Below, piece after piece: positions 1 to 8,563 of a DNA stretch of 64,000 bases. Under the pieces are notes generated by a model. The model had not been told where the DNA came from. It saw nothing but the letters and a program-made list of their open reading frames with translations, and made no database searches. Numbering within the stretch: position 1 is the stretch's first letter; every line of letters starts with the position of its first letter. This DNA is from Candidatus Accumulibacter sp. ACC003. GTDB lineage: Bacteria; Pseudomonadota; Gammaproteobacteria; Burkholderiales; Rhodocyclaceae. The DNA lies in assembly GCF_907163085.1 (NCBI RefSeq), contig NZ_CAJQTX010000001.1, positions 513,001 through 577,000 of the forward strand, read 5' to 3'. The position numbers were made by a program, and so were the translations under genes.

Positions 1-1340
1 CCATTCTTGGCGCGCAATTTGCGCTGCCGAGTAGCGCCAGCCGTGAGCAGCGGGTGGTCAGTCTGTTTCGTCTCTGTCCGAGCTTGCACAAGCTGGGGCA
101 GGTGGTGGCGCATGACCGCCGCCTGTCGAGCGAGTTGCGCCAGCGTTTGCAGGAGCTCGAAACGCTGGCACCCAGCGATTCGCTGGCGACCGTCCTGCCG
201 CTGCTGCAACGTGAGGTGGGGCCGATCGCCGGTTTGCAGATTGGGCGGCAGGCGCTTGCCGAGGGCAGTGTCGCCGTCGTCGTGCCTTTCGCCTGGCAGC
301 CGGCGAAGAACACGCCGGCGCAGCGGGGCGTCTTCAAGGTTCTGCGGCCGGGTGTGCTGGAGCGGCTCGACGAAGACCTCGCCATCTGGCCGGCCCTCGG
401 GGCATTCCTGGAAGAACGCTGCGTTCACCATGGCCTGCCGGTGCTCGATTACCGCGATACGCTGGAAACGGTTGCCCGCCTGCTGGCCAACGAAGTCCGC
501 CTGGACCAGGAGCAGGCCCACCTGAGCGAGGCCGGCGACTTCTACGCCGGCTCGCCGGATGTCCTCGTGCCGCGTTTGTTTCCTTTTTCCACACCGTTTG
601 TCACGGCCATGGAAAGGGTCGATGGCTGCAAGGTGACCGAGCAGAATTTGCCGGCTGAGGAAATGCGTCAGCGTGCCGAGCGGATCATCAGGGCGGTGCT
701 GGCGCAGCCCTTCTGGGGCAGCCGCGAGGCGGGCGCGCTGTTTCATGCCGACCCGCACGCCGGCAACCTTCTGGCGACGCCGGATGGGCGGCTGGCGATC
801 ATCGACTGGGCGCTCACCGCGCGCCTGTCGAAGGCGCAGTGCGAGGCGGTCGTGCAACTGGGTCTGGGCGCGCTGACGCTTAACGATGCGCGCGTCTGCG
901 CGGCCATCGCTGCGCTCGGCCAGACGCTCGATGTCGTGCGCGTGCAAGTGGCCGTCACGGCGGCGCTGCAGCAGGTGCGCGGTGGTCGATTCCCCGGCTT
1001 CGGCTGGATGACCTCGCTGCTGGATGCACTGGGATCGACGTCGGCCGTGCGCTTTCCCGAAGATGTGGTGCTCTTTCGCAAGGCCTTGCTGAGTCTGTCG
1101 GGCGTCGTCGCCGACGTTTCCGAGCAGATGGCGGTCGATGGCATCCTCATTCGCCAGGGCGCTTCGCAGTTCGTCAAGGGGCTGTTGCGGCGCCCCTGGA
1201 ACTGGGCAGACTCGCGTGCGGTCGGCGCCCACGTCTCGAATGCCGACCTCGTCGGTCTCTGGGCCGAGCTACCGGCGACGACGCTGCGCTATTTGGGGGG
1301 AGGGCGCGGCGGCCGGCCTGGTGGCGAATTGGCGCTCTGA
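1..1340 (+). CDS. UbiB/AarF (ABC1) family atypical kinase, 5' end outside window
   Basis: The reading frame is open from the window edge, so the true start lies upstream. ABC1/UbiB proteins are atypical kinase-like ATPases, usually linked to ubiquinone biosynthesis or lipid handling. The visible part has the nucleotide-binding lysine stretch FKVLRPGV (about nt 331-354), the catalytic-loop signature HADPHAGN (about nt 745-768) and the metal-binding IIDWA motif (about nt 796-810). A helical C-terminal part follows. It ends 6 nt before the stop of a convergent ABC permease. Because ubi neighbours are absent, this may be a paralogue rather than UbiB itself. The family call is secure, the substrate is not. 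Confidence 0.85.
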   Translation, partial: ILGAQFALPSSASREQRVVSLFRLCPSLHKLGQVVAHDRRLSSELRQRLQELETLAPSDSLATVLPLLQREVGPIAGLQIGRQALAEGSVAVVVPFAWQPAKNTPAQRGVFKVLRPGVLERLDEDLAIWPALGAFLEERCVHHGLPVLDYRDTLETVARLLANEVRLDQEQAHLSEAGDFYAGSPDVLVPRLFPFSTPFVTAMERVDGCKVTEQNLPAEEMRQRAERIIRAVLAQPFWGSREAGALFHADPHAGNLLATPDGRLAIIDWALTARLSKAQCEAVVQLGLGALTLNDARVCAAIAALGQTLDVVRVQVAVTAALQQVRGGRFPGFGWMTSLLDALGSTSAVRFPEDVVLFRKALLSLSGVVADVSEQMAVDGILIRQGASQFVKGLLRRPWNWADSRAVGAHVSNADLVGLWAELPATTLRYLGGGRGGRPGGELAL

Positions 1341-1346
1341 GGTCGG

Positions 1347-2456
1347 CTAGTACATCCGGTTGCGAAAAAGCCAGGTGGCGGCGGCCAGTGCGACCGCGCC
1401 AATCGCCGCCATCGCCACAAACGGTTCGAGCAGCAGCTCGAAGGGCGTGCCTTCGAGGAAGACGCCGCGCAAGATCACCAGAAAATAGCGCATGGGGTTG
1501 AGCAGCGTCAGATGCTGGACCAGCGACGGCATGTTTTCAATCGGCGTCGCAAAACCCGAGAGGATGATCGCGGGTACGAGGAAGAAGAAGGCGCCGAGCA
1601 ATCCCTGTTGCTGGGTGACGGCGAGCGATGAAATCATCAGGCCCAGGCCGATAGCCGACAGCAGGAACAAGACGACGCCGGTATACAGCGTCAGCAGTTT
1701 GCCCAACAGCGGGACATGGAACCAGAAGACGGCGACCAGAATGATCGCCGTGGCTTCGCCCATGCCAATCACAAAACTCGGCAAGGCCTTGCCGAGCAGG
1801 ATTTCGCCCGGCCGCAGCGGCGTCACGAGCAGTTGGTCGAAGGTCCCCTGTTCGCGCTCGCGTGCCACCGACAGCGCCGTCACCAGCATGGTGACGAGCA
1901 GCGTCAGCAGGCCGACGATGCCGGGGACGAAAAACCAGCGGCTTTCCAGGTTGGGATTGAACCACGCGCGGGTCTCGATCACCGCCGCTGGCGGTCGGCC
2001 GCCGTGGCTGGCGATCCAGTCGCTGTTGAAGCCCTTGACGATCGCTTGCGCATAGTTGACCACCAGCTGCGCGGTGTTCGAATTGCGGCCGTCAACGATC
2101 ACCTGCAGCGGCGCCGAGCGCCCGCTCAGCAGGTCGGCGCTGAAGCGCGGCCCGATGCGGATGACCATCAGCGCCTGCTGGCTGTCGATCATCGGCGCGA
2201 TCTCGTGGTCCTGCCTCAGGCGCGCCACTTCCTCGAAACTGGGCGCGCCGTGAAAGGCGGCGACGAGCTCGCGCGAGACCGTGCCGCGGTCTTCGTTGAA
2301 GACGGCAAAGGGCACATGCTTGAGGTCGAAGGTCGCGGCGTAACCAAAGACCATCAGTTGAATCAGCGGCGGCACGAAGATCACCACGCGGCTGCGCTTG
2401 TCCTTGAGCAGGGTCAGGAACTCCTTGATCGCCAGGGCGAAAATGCGTCTCCACAT
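1347..2456 (-). CDS. ABC-2 type transporter permease (YhhJ/YbhR-like)
   Basis: This 369-residue inner-membrane permease has one N-terminal membrane helix (about residues 24-45), a large periplasmic domain (about 46-170) and a bundle of about five helices from residue 175 to the end. That is the standard ABC-2 export layout. The cytoplasmic motif AREREQGTFDQLLVTP, before the second helix group, is conserved in this family. It is the last gene of a four-gene minus-strand operon (adaptor, double ATPase, permease, permease), 5 nt after the preceding permease. Such HlyD/ABC-2 systems export drugs, dyes or hydrophobic compounds. The substrate cannot be read from the sequence. Confidence 0.9.
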   Translation of the reverse strand: MWRRIFALAIKEFLTLLKDKRSRVVIFVPPLIQLMVFGYAATFDLKHVPFAVFNEDRGTVSRELVAAFHGAPSFEEVARLRQDHEIAPMIDSQQALMVIRIGPRFSADLLSGRSAPLQVIVDGRNSNTAQLVVNYAQAIVKGFNSDWIASHGGRPPAAVIETRAWFNPNLESRWFFVPGIVGLLTLLVTMLVTALSVAREREQGTFDQLLVTPLRPGEILLGKALPSFVIGMGEATAIILVAVFWFHVPLLGKLLTLYTGVVLFLLSAIGLGLMISSLAVTQQQGLLGAFFFLVPAIILSGFATPIENMPSLVQHLTLLNPMRYFLVILRGVFLEGTPFELLLEPFVAMAAIGAVALAAATWLFRNRMY

Positions 2457-2461
2457 CGCCT

Positions 2462-3619
2462 CTACTCCAGCCGCTTGCGCGATTTACGGATCGTCAGACC
2501 GAGGAAGATGACGGCCAATACGCAGAGCCCCAAGACGTTCGGCAGAATCACGCTCCAGACATTGCCGGCGAGAAACACCGTCTGCAGGATCGCCACGTAG
2601 TAGCGGGCAGCAATGGCGTGCGTCAGCGTTTGCACGATGGCCGGCATGCTGCCGATATCAAAGATGAATCCGGACAGCAGGAAAGCCGGCAGGAAGGTGG
2701 TGATGATGGCAATCTGCCCGGCGACAAACTGGCTCCTGGCGATGGTCGAGATGAAAAGGCCCATACCCAGTGCGGTGAGCAGAAACAGCGCCGATGCGCC
2801 GAACAACAACCAGGGCGAGCCGCGCAGCGGCACATCGAAGAGCCACAGCGCCATGGCCACGGAAAGTGCCAGGCCGCCCAGTCCCAGGATGAAGTAGGGA
2901 ATCAGCTTGCCGAGAATCACTTCGTGCATGCTCACCGGCGTCACCATCAGCGCTTCCATGGTGCCGCGCTCCCATTCGCGCGCCATCACCATCGCCGTCA
3001 GCAAGGCGCCGATCAGCGTCATGATGATCGCGATCAGGCCCGGCACCAGGAAATTGCGGCTGCGCAACTCGCTGTTGAACCACACCCGCTGCTCGATGCG
3101 GACGGGCGTGGCCAGCGACTCGCCGCGTGCCAGCGCGAGGTGTTCCAGCCAGCGCCCCCAGACGCCCTCGACATAGCCTGAAATGATTCTGGCCGTATTG
3201 GCATCGACGCCATTGACGATCAATTGAATCGGCGCGCTGCCCGGTCCGCGCAGGCGCTGCGCGAAGTCCTGGCGCAACACCAGGACGGCATGGACCTTGC
3301 CGGCCATCATCGCGCTTTCGGCCGCCTGCGTGCTGGCGTACGAAGTGGGTACGAAATAACGCGATTGGTTGAACGCCGCGGTGAAGCTGGCGGTATCGGC
3401 ACTCGGCTGTTCGACGACCAGCGCCACCGGTATCGATTCCGAGTCCAGCGACACGCCATAGCCGAACAGCAGCAGCAACACCACGGGCATCAGAAAGGCA
3501 ATGGCGATGCTGCTCGGGTCGCGGAAAATCTGCAGGAACTCCTTGCGGATCAAACCGCGCAGGCGCATCGCCGATTTGCCGGCTGCTGCCGAGGGCTTCT
3601 GCTGCGAGCGCTCGTTCAC
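2462..3619 (-). CDS. ABC-2 type transporter permease (YbhS/YhhJ-like)
   Basis: This 385-residue permease is paralogous to the next gene in the operon: an N-terminal helix (about residues 40-58), a periplasmic domain, then five C-terminal helices. The conserved stretch REWERGTMEALMVTP precedes the helix bundle. The start overlaps the stop of the upstream ATPase gene by 4 nt (ATGA), which implies translational coupling. It probably forms a heterodimeric channel with the neighbouring permease. Substrate unknown. Confidence 0.9.
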   Translation of the reverse strand: MNERSQQKPSAAAGKSAMRLRGLIRKEFLQIFRDPSSIAIAFLMPVVLLLLFGYGVSLDSESIPVALVVEQPSADTASFTAAFNQSRYFVPTSYASTQAAESAMMAGKVHAVLVLRQDFAQRLRGPGSAPIQLIVNGVDANTARIISGYVEGVWGRWLEHLALARGESLATPVRIEQRVWFNSELRSRNFLVPGLIAIIMTLIGALLTAMVMAREWERGTMEALMVTPVSMHEVILGKLIPYFILGLGGLALSVAMALWLFDVPLRGSPWLLFGASALFLLTALGMGLFISTIARSQFVAGQIAIITTFLPAFLLSGFIFDIGSMPAIVQTLTHAIAARYYVAILQTVFLAGNVWSVILPNVLGLCVLAVIFLGLTIRKSRKRLE

Positions 3620-5484
3620 GAGGCGGGCTCCGTTTGACTCTCGGCGCGGCTGTGCGCTTCGATCAGGCCAATGAAGGCATCCTCCATCGACGGGTCGGGC
3701 AGGGCTTCGCTACGCGCCTGCCGCTTGATCGCGGTCGGCGTGCCGATGGTCAGGATCTCGCCCGCCACCATGATCGCCAGGCGGTCGCAGTATTCGGCTT
3801 CTTCCATGAAATGGGTGGTCACCATGATCGTCACGCCTTGCTCGGCAAGCGTGTTGATGCGCTGCCAGAACTCACGGCGCGCGAGCGGATCGACGCCCGA
3901 TGTCGGTTCATCGAGAAACAGGATATCGGGCTCGTGCATCAGGGCGCAGGCCAATGCCAGACGCTGTTTGTAGCCGAGCGAGAGGTCGCCACTGGCCGTC
4001 GCCGCCAGCGGCGCCAGGGCAAATTCGCGCATCGCCCAGCGCATGCGCTGTTCGGCCCGCTGCCGCGACAAGCCGTAGGCGCTGCTGAAAAAGCGCAGGT
4101 TCTCGGCGACGCTGAGGTGGCCATAGAGCGAAAACTTTTGCGACATGTAGCCGATGCGGGCGCGCGCCGCGGCCGGCGCGTGGCGAAGGTCGACGCCGGC
4201 CACGCGCAGGCTGCCGCCACTGGCCGGCAGCAGGCCGCAGAGCATGCGGAAGGTCGTGGTCTTGCCGGCGCCATTGGCGCCCAGCAAACCGAAGACCTCG
4301 CCCGCAGCGACGGCAAAGCTGACGTTCCGGACGGCGCGGAAGCTGCCGAAACTACGCTCGAGCTGATTCACTTCAATGATCGCCGCGGCATCTTGCGTAG
4401 GCGTCGAGGGCCGCGCATCCGGCGCGGCGGCTGGCGCAGGTGCGGCGCTATCCTGACTATCCGGACCATCAGGACTATCCAAGCCATCCGCATGCGGCTG
4501 GCCCTTGAGAAGCGCGATGAAGCTGTCCTCGTAGCGTGGCGGCACGGCGCTGATGCGGGCGTTCTCGATCCCCGGCAGCAGCGCGGCGAGCCTGGGGGGC
4601 GTCGCCACGGCCATCACCAGACGCACCTGCTCGCCCTGGATGACGGCGTCCACGACGCCGGGCGCCTGCGATAACTGCGCGTGCAGCGACCGCTTGGACA
4701 GCTTCTCGGCGCTGACCGAAAAGATCCTGCCCTGCAGGCGATCGCGGAGGATCTTCGGGTCGCCCTGATCGAGGAGCTGCCCGTCATGCAGCAGAAAAAT
4801 CTCGTCACAACGTTCCGCCTCATCGAGATACGCCGTACTCAGCAGCACGGTGGTCTGTTCGTTGCGCACCAGGCGATTGACGATCGCCCACAGCTCGCGT
4901 CGCGACAGCGGATCGACGCCGACGGTGGGCTCGTCGAGCAGCAGCAAGGCCGGCTGGCGCACCAGGCTGCACGCCAGCCCGAGCTTCTGCTTCATTCCCC
5001 CGGAGAGCTTTCCGGCCAGGCGCCGGGTAAACGGTTCAAGCCCCGCCATCTGCAGCAACTCGCCATAGCGGTCGCCGCGATCAGGCAGCGCAACGCCCTG
5101 CAGGTCGGCGTAGAGGTCGAGGTTCTCCTGCACCGTCAAGTCGTCATAGAGGCCAAAACGTTGCGGCATGTAGCCGATGCTGCCCTGCACCTGCAGCGAC
5201 TCGCTGCCGGCATCCTTGCCGAGCACCGTGACGCTGCCGCTATCGGCGAGCAACAAGCCGGCCGCCAGGCGCATCAGCGTCGTCTTGCCGGCGCTGTCCG
5301 GGCCGATGAGGCCGCTGACGCGGCCGTGGCGAACGCTAAAGCTGACCTTGTCGAGCGCCTGAACGACGCGCCCGTTGCTTGCCTGAAAGGCCTTGGAGAG
5401 CTGCTTGATCTCCAGCGCGACCGGCTCGCCGTGGTCCACCGGCGAGTCAGGCCTGGTCGACGGGGCCGCGCCACCTGGCGGCAT
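3616..5484 (-). CDS. Fused double ATP-binding protein of ABC-2 exporter
   Basis: Two complete ABC ATPase domains are fused in one 622-residue protein. Domain 1 has Walker A GPDSAGKTTL, signature LSGGMKQK and Walker B LLLLDEPTVGVDP. Domain 2 has Walker A GANGAGKTTTF, a variant signature LSLGYKQR and Walker B ILFLDEPTSGVDP. A proline/alanine/aspartate-rich linker separates them. I chose the ATG at 5484 because it overlaps the adaptor stop as TGATG. An in-frame ATG at 5499 would give a five-residue longer protein. The fused arrangement matches YbhF-type exporters, where the double ATPase works with two ABC-2 permeases and a HlyD adaptor. Confidence 0.9.
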   Translation of the reverse strand: MPPGGAAPSTRPDSPVDHGEPVALEIKQLSKAFQASNGRVVQALDKVSFSVRHGRVSGLIGPDSAGKTTLMRLAAGLLLADSGSVTVLGKDAGSESLQVQGSIGYMPQRFGLYDDLTVQENLDLYADLQGVALPDRGDRYGELLQMAGLEPFTRRLAGKLSGGMKQKLGLACSLVRQPALLLLDEPTVGVDPLSRRELWAIVNRLVRNEQTTVLLSTAYLDEAERCDEIFLLHDGQLLDQGDPKILRDRLQGRIFSVSAEKLSKRSLHAQLSQAPGVVDAVIQGEQVRLVMAVATPPRLAALLPGIENARISAVPPRYEDSFIALLKGQPHADGLDSPDGPDSQDSAAPAPAAAPDARPSTPTQDAAAIIEVNQLERSFGSFRAVRNVSFAVAAGEVFGLLGANGAGKTTTFRMLCGLLPASGGSLRVAGVDLRHAPAAARARIGYMSQKFSLYGHLSVAENLRFFSSAYGLSRQRAEQRMRWAMREFALAPLAATASGDLSLGYKQRLALACALMHEPDILFLDEPTSGVDPLARREFWQRINTLAEQGVTIMVTTHFMEEAEYCDRLAIMVAGEILTIGTPTAIKRQARSEALPDPSMEDAFIGLIEAHSRAESQTEPAS

Positions 5485-6518
5485 CACTGCTCCTGGCAAG
5501 GAGGCGCCGCGGCTGCGCCGGACTCGGCTTGATCGAGGGCAATGGACACCGTTGCCGGCATGCCGAGGCGCAGTTCATTCTGGGGATTGCAGACAAACAC
5601 CCGCACTTGATAGACCAGGTTCGAGCGCACCTCGCTGGTTTCCACCGATTTCGGCGTGAATTCGGCGCTCGGGGAGATGTATCCCAGCCACGCGCGATAG
5701 CGTTTGCCGGGATAGCTGTCGGTGCTGACCTCGGCGCGCATGCCGCTGTAAATCTTCCCCAGATCGTGTCCCGGCACATACGCGCGCACCCAGATCGGAT
5801 CGGTGAGCGCCAGGGTGTACAGCGAAAGCTGCGGCGAAGCCATGTCGCCCGGCTCGAGGATGCGGTCTTGAATGACGCCATCGGCAGGGGCATAAAGCGA
5901 CCCATCGGCGAGTTGTTTGCGGGCAATCGCCAGCGCCGCTTCGTTGGCCTTGAGCGTCGCCTGCGCGGCGGCGACATCCTCGACGCGCGCACCCAGTTCG
6001 AGCAGGTGACGCATCGCCTGCGCCGCCTCGTACCTGGCCTGGGCCGCGTCGGACGCGGCCTTGGCGTCGTCTGCCTGCTGGCGGGCGACGAATTGCCGGG
6101 CGACCAGATCGGCGAGTCGCCGATACCTTCGTTCGGCGTTTCGAGCGTCGATCCGGGCGGCCTCGGCGTCGGCCCGCGCCTTCTGTATTTCCTCCGGCCG
6201 GTTACCGCGCTGCAGGCGCGCGACGACTTGCTGCTGCGCCGCCAGCTGCGCTTCGAGCAGCGCAACATTCTGTTCCAGCCGGGTGCTGTCGAGCGTCGCC
6301 AGCAACTGCCCCTGGCGAACCGCGTCGCCCTCCCTGACGAGCATCCGATCGATCCGGTCGGCGCCGTTGAAAGCCAGCTGGATCTGGCGAATATCGACGT
6401 TTCCATAAAGCGCGAGGGCTGTCGTGGACGCCTGCTGGCGATGGCTGCGCTGCCAGTAGAAAGCGCCACCGCCGAGCACGGCGATGGCCAGCAATGCCAG
6501 GAGTATTGGGCGTTTCAT
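5484..6518 (-). CDS. HlyD/EmrA-family periplasmic adaptor (YbhG-like)
   Basis: Membrane-fusion adaptor of the exporter encoded downstream. The N-terminus MKRPILLALLAIAVLGG is an uncleaved anchor or signal helix. It is followed by the first lipoyl half, a long alanine/arginine-rich coiled-coil hairpin (about residues 85-190), the second lipoyl half (DGVIQDRILEPGD) and a beta-barrel. I start at the ATG at 6518 because the membrane helix begins right there; an alternative at 6581 adds 21 residues without signal character. First gene of the operon, coupled to the ATPase gene by TGATG. Confidence 0.87.
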   Translation of the reverse strand: MKRPILLALLAIAVLGGGAFYWQRSHRQQASTTALALYGNVDIRQIQLAFNGADRIDRMLVREGDAVRQGQLLATLDSTRLEQNVALLEAQLAAQQQVVARLQRGNRPEEIQKARADAEAARIDARNAERRYRRLADLVARQFVARQQADDAKAASDAAQARYEAAQAMRHLLELGARVEDVAAAQATLKANEAALAIARKQLADGSLYAPADGVIQDRILEPGDMASPQLSLYTLALTDPIWVRAYVPGHDLGKIYSGMRAEVSTDSYPGKRYRAWLGYISPSAEFTPKSVETSEVRSNLVYQVRVFVCNPQNELRLGMPATVSIALDQAESGAAAAPPCQEQ

Positions 6519-6639
6519 GCGGTCTCGATCATGGGAATTTGCAGTTGTCGCGCGGCAGATTGCTCCGTGATACACCGTCAAGCCCCATCACTGCAAGCAT
6601 GACCTTACTGCGAAAGGCGCGTACGCGACTCACGAGACT

Positions 6640-6665
6640 CCCTTCTCCCCTCTGCGGGAGAAGGG
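6640..6665. repeat. REP-like hairpin
   Basis: Perfect inverted repeat CCCTTCTCCC, 6-nt loop, GGGAGAAGGG, followed by a G-rich tail. This type of C/T-rich hairpin is common as an extragenic palindrome in proteobacteria. It lies upstream of the exporter operon and before the tandem-repeat block. Between 6519 and 6790 I see no gene. Confidence 0.6.
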
Positions 6666-6789
6666 CCGGGGTAGTGGGGGAGGCCATGACGCCCAGCCTG
6701 CGGTGTCGGCCAAAGGCACGGCAATCTCCGGGAATGGTGCGCCGACAAGTCCGACCTTTATCCCACCGACCCGCAGACCGCTCCGCCGG

Positions 6790-7365
6790 GGCGAGCGCTT
6801 GATCGGCATTCGTCAGCCCAATAGGCGTGGCGGCGAAGCTCTCTGCTCGATCGGCGTCACGGCGAACTGTCCCGGCACGACTCTGAACGTCACGCGGCAG
6901 CCAAAAAGCCTGGCCCGCAAGCCATTTTTCTGCGTTCGCCGGCCCGAGAAGCGCAGCGGCGAAGGTTTTTTCCCGAAGCGCGTCACAGCGAACTGCACCG
7001 GCAAGGCTCTGAACTCCGCGCGCAAGGCAAAAAGCCTTGCCCGCAAGCCTTTTAGCCTTGCGCGCAAAGCGCAGAGGCTTGCACCTCGAAGCTTTGATCC
7101 TTGCGCGCGAAGCTAAAAGCCTTGCGCGCAAAGCGCAAAGCCTTGCCCGCAAGGTCGCGAAGCTTGTACTTGGGCTTGTTTTTCATCTGGATCGAGCATC
7201 GACGCTTTGCGCGCAAGGCTTTTTGCTTTGCGGCCAAGGCTTTGATGCTTGCACAGCGAGGTTCAGAGGCTTGCGGCCAAGCCTTTGAGGCTTGCCGGCG
7301 AGGCTCGGAGCCTTGCGCCTGAAGCTGCTAGCCTTGCGCGCCGAGCGCGAAGCCTGGCGCGGCTC
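6790..7365. repeat. 21-bp tandem repeat array with 126-bp higher-order unit
   Basis: From about 7030 to 7170 the DNA consists of near-tandem units of 21 nt (one of 22) such as AGCCTTGCGCGCAAAGCGCAA. More diverged units continue to about 7365. The left part repeats at a longer period: GCGTCAC-rGCGAACTG occurs at 6854 and 6980, exactly 126 bp (6 x 21) apart, with similar flanks. Because 21 is a multiple of 3, several frames on both strands stay open and translate into heptad-like repeats (for example ARKAQSL). No ribosome-binding site or believable start supports a protein, so I call it a DNA repeat. Confidence 0.75.
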
Positions 7366-7491
7366 TTAGGGAGCGGCGACCGGGGTCGGTTTACGCTTGC
7401 GGCTGCTGCCACCGGCCATCGCTTCCTGCAAGGAATCGAGCCCGGCGCGGTTGCCGAAGACCTTGGCCAGCGCACAAGCCTCGAGCGCGGC

Positions 7492-7605
7492 GTTCAGGTC
7501 GATGTATTCCCAGCCCAGCGGCGACAGGTCGTGCAACAGCGCGTCATCGACGGCATGGCCGTTGCCGCGCGGCGCATGCGCTACCCGCTTTAGGTAGACC
7601 GTGTT
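7492..7605 (-). pseudogene. Remnant of Tn3-family transposase C-terminus
   Basis: About 38 codons on the minus strand read NTVYLKR...VDDALLHDLSPLGWEYIDL. This matches the well-known C-terminal stretch of Tn3 transposases (NTVYLERA...LLxHLSPLGWEHINL). The rest of the gene is absent and the frame runs on into unrelated sequence. It supports past Tn3-family activity here, together with the recombinase tail at 8169-8306. Confidence 0.6.
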
Positions 7606-7751
7606 CCTTCTTCTTGAAAAGACAGGTTTGCGACAAGCCTGCCCGGCCATTCCGCGCGGCCCGCGAAATCAATGCCTTGCGATTTGTCATCCTTGAAACG
7701 CTATTCTCGATCCCTTACCATTGCCATGAGTTTCGATAAGAAAGAATTCCC

Positions 7752-8042
7752 ATGCGACCGTCCGTTGTGCTCGACATGAAGCGAAGCGCGGTGCGCGAAG
7801 CGGTAAGCCGTTTCCGCACGGCGAATCCGCGCGTCTTCGGTTCGGTGCTGCATGGCACCGACCGGGACGGCAGCGACCTTGATCTGTTGGTCGATGCGCT
7901 GCCTGGTGCTACCTTGTTGGACTTGGGCGATTTGGAAGACGAATTGAAATCGCTGCTCGGCGTTCACGTTGACTTGCTAACCCCAGGCGACCTGCCGCCA
8001 AAGTTTCGCGCAAAGGTACTTGCCGAGGCGCAACCGGTATGA
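7752..8042 (+). CDS. MNT-type minimal nucleotidyltransferase (antitoxin of HEPN/MNT pair)
   Basis: This 96-residue protein has the nucleotidyltransferase signature VFGSVLHGTDRDGSDLDLLV (GS-x-x-x-G, then D-x-D). The third acidic site is probably within the VHVDLLT segment. In established HEPN/MNT toxin-antitoxin pairs, the MNT protein neutralises the HEPN RNase, in studied cases by adding AMP to it. Its stop overlaps the next start as ATGA, the usual pair arrangement. Here the partner is broken, so this may be an orphan antitoxin. An in-frame ATG eight residues downstream (MKRSAVREAV) is an alternative start. Confidence 0.8.
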   Translation: MRPSVVLDMKRSAVREAVSRFRTANPRVFGSVLHGTDRDGSDLDLLVDALPGATLLDLGDLEDELKSLLGVHVDLLTPGDLPPKFRAKVLAEAQPV

Positions 8043-8168
8043 ATGAGAACCGTCTTACCGATTACATCGATCACATACAGCAGGCTGCAGCGGATGCGCG
8101 CAGCTTCGTGGACGGGGTGGCCAAGGACGACTTCGTTACCGATCGATAAGCGCACCCAGCAGGCCGTT
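8039..8168 (+). pseudogene. HEPN toxin fragment (DUF86-like), frameshifted
   Basis: The frame from 8039 reads MNENRLTDYIDHIQQAA...DFVTDR and stops at 8147-8149 after 36 codons; HEPN toxins of this family are about 110 residues. In the +1 frame the family motif continues immediately as DKRTQQAV. The sequence CCGATCGATAAG at the junction looks like CCGATAAG with a 4-bp CGAT duplication, which would explain the shift. Homology ends near 8168, so the catalytic R-x4-6-H region is lost and the toxin should be inactive. Confidence 0.65.
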
Positions 8169-8306
8169 ACCAAGATGACCGATAGCAAGATCGAGTCAGC
8201 CAGGAAGCTTCTGGCCAGCGGCGTGCCAGCCAAGGACGTGGCCAATAACCTCGGCGTGTCCGTTCCTACGCTGTACCGCTGGGTGCCAGCCTCAACGCAG
8301 GCTTAG
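8169..8306 (+). pseudogene. Serine recombinase (resolvase) C-terminal HTH remnant
   Basis: The frame continuing from the HEPN scrap reads KIESARKLLASGVPAKD then VANNLGVSVPTLYRWVPAS. This is the helix-turn-helix tail of Hin/Tn3-type serine recombinases. The catalytic domain is missing. The direct fusion of a HEPN fragment to this tail marks a deletion or recombination junction near 8168. Confidence 0.6.
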
Positions 8307-8393
8307 CGTACGATTTTTCCGTTTTATGAGACGACGCCGCTCAGGCCGCCGAGTTTCTCTTGCCGGCCACTGATCGCGGCGGCGATCGGACTG

Positions 8394-8409
8394 TGTTCGA
8401 CAACGCACA
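8394..8409. promoter_or_regulatory. Candidate operator TGTTCG-N4-CGCACA
   Basis: One of 12 intergenic copies of a 16-bp near-palindrome in this window. Half sites here are TGTTCG and CGCACA, with spacer ACAA and the common downstream GAC. It lies 154 bp upstream of the secreted-protein gene at 8564. Confidence 0.45.
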
Positions 8410-8563
8410 GACGCCGACGCCCAAGAAGGTGATCATGCTTTCCCGGGACAGCACACGCCTGGAATTTTCAGGGCCGCGCCCCGACCCCGGGGAATGGCGG
8501 TCAAAGCGACTTCGGTCGTCGCCAGGTGGCGGCGGTCCTGGCTATTGAACGGAGGATCAGAGA

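Noticed and set aside
6529-7152. Long minus-strand frame of 207 codons over the repeat array, with heptad repeats
   Set aside because: Equally long frames exist on the + strand; openness follows from the 21-bp period and high GC. No ribosome-binding site or signal supports translation.
8360-8548. 62-codon frame before the secreted-protein gene
   Set aside because: Overlaps the candidate operator region, has no ribosome-binding site and has random-looking composition.
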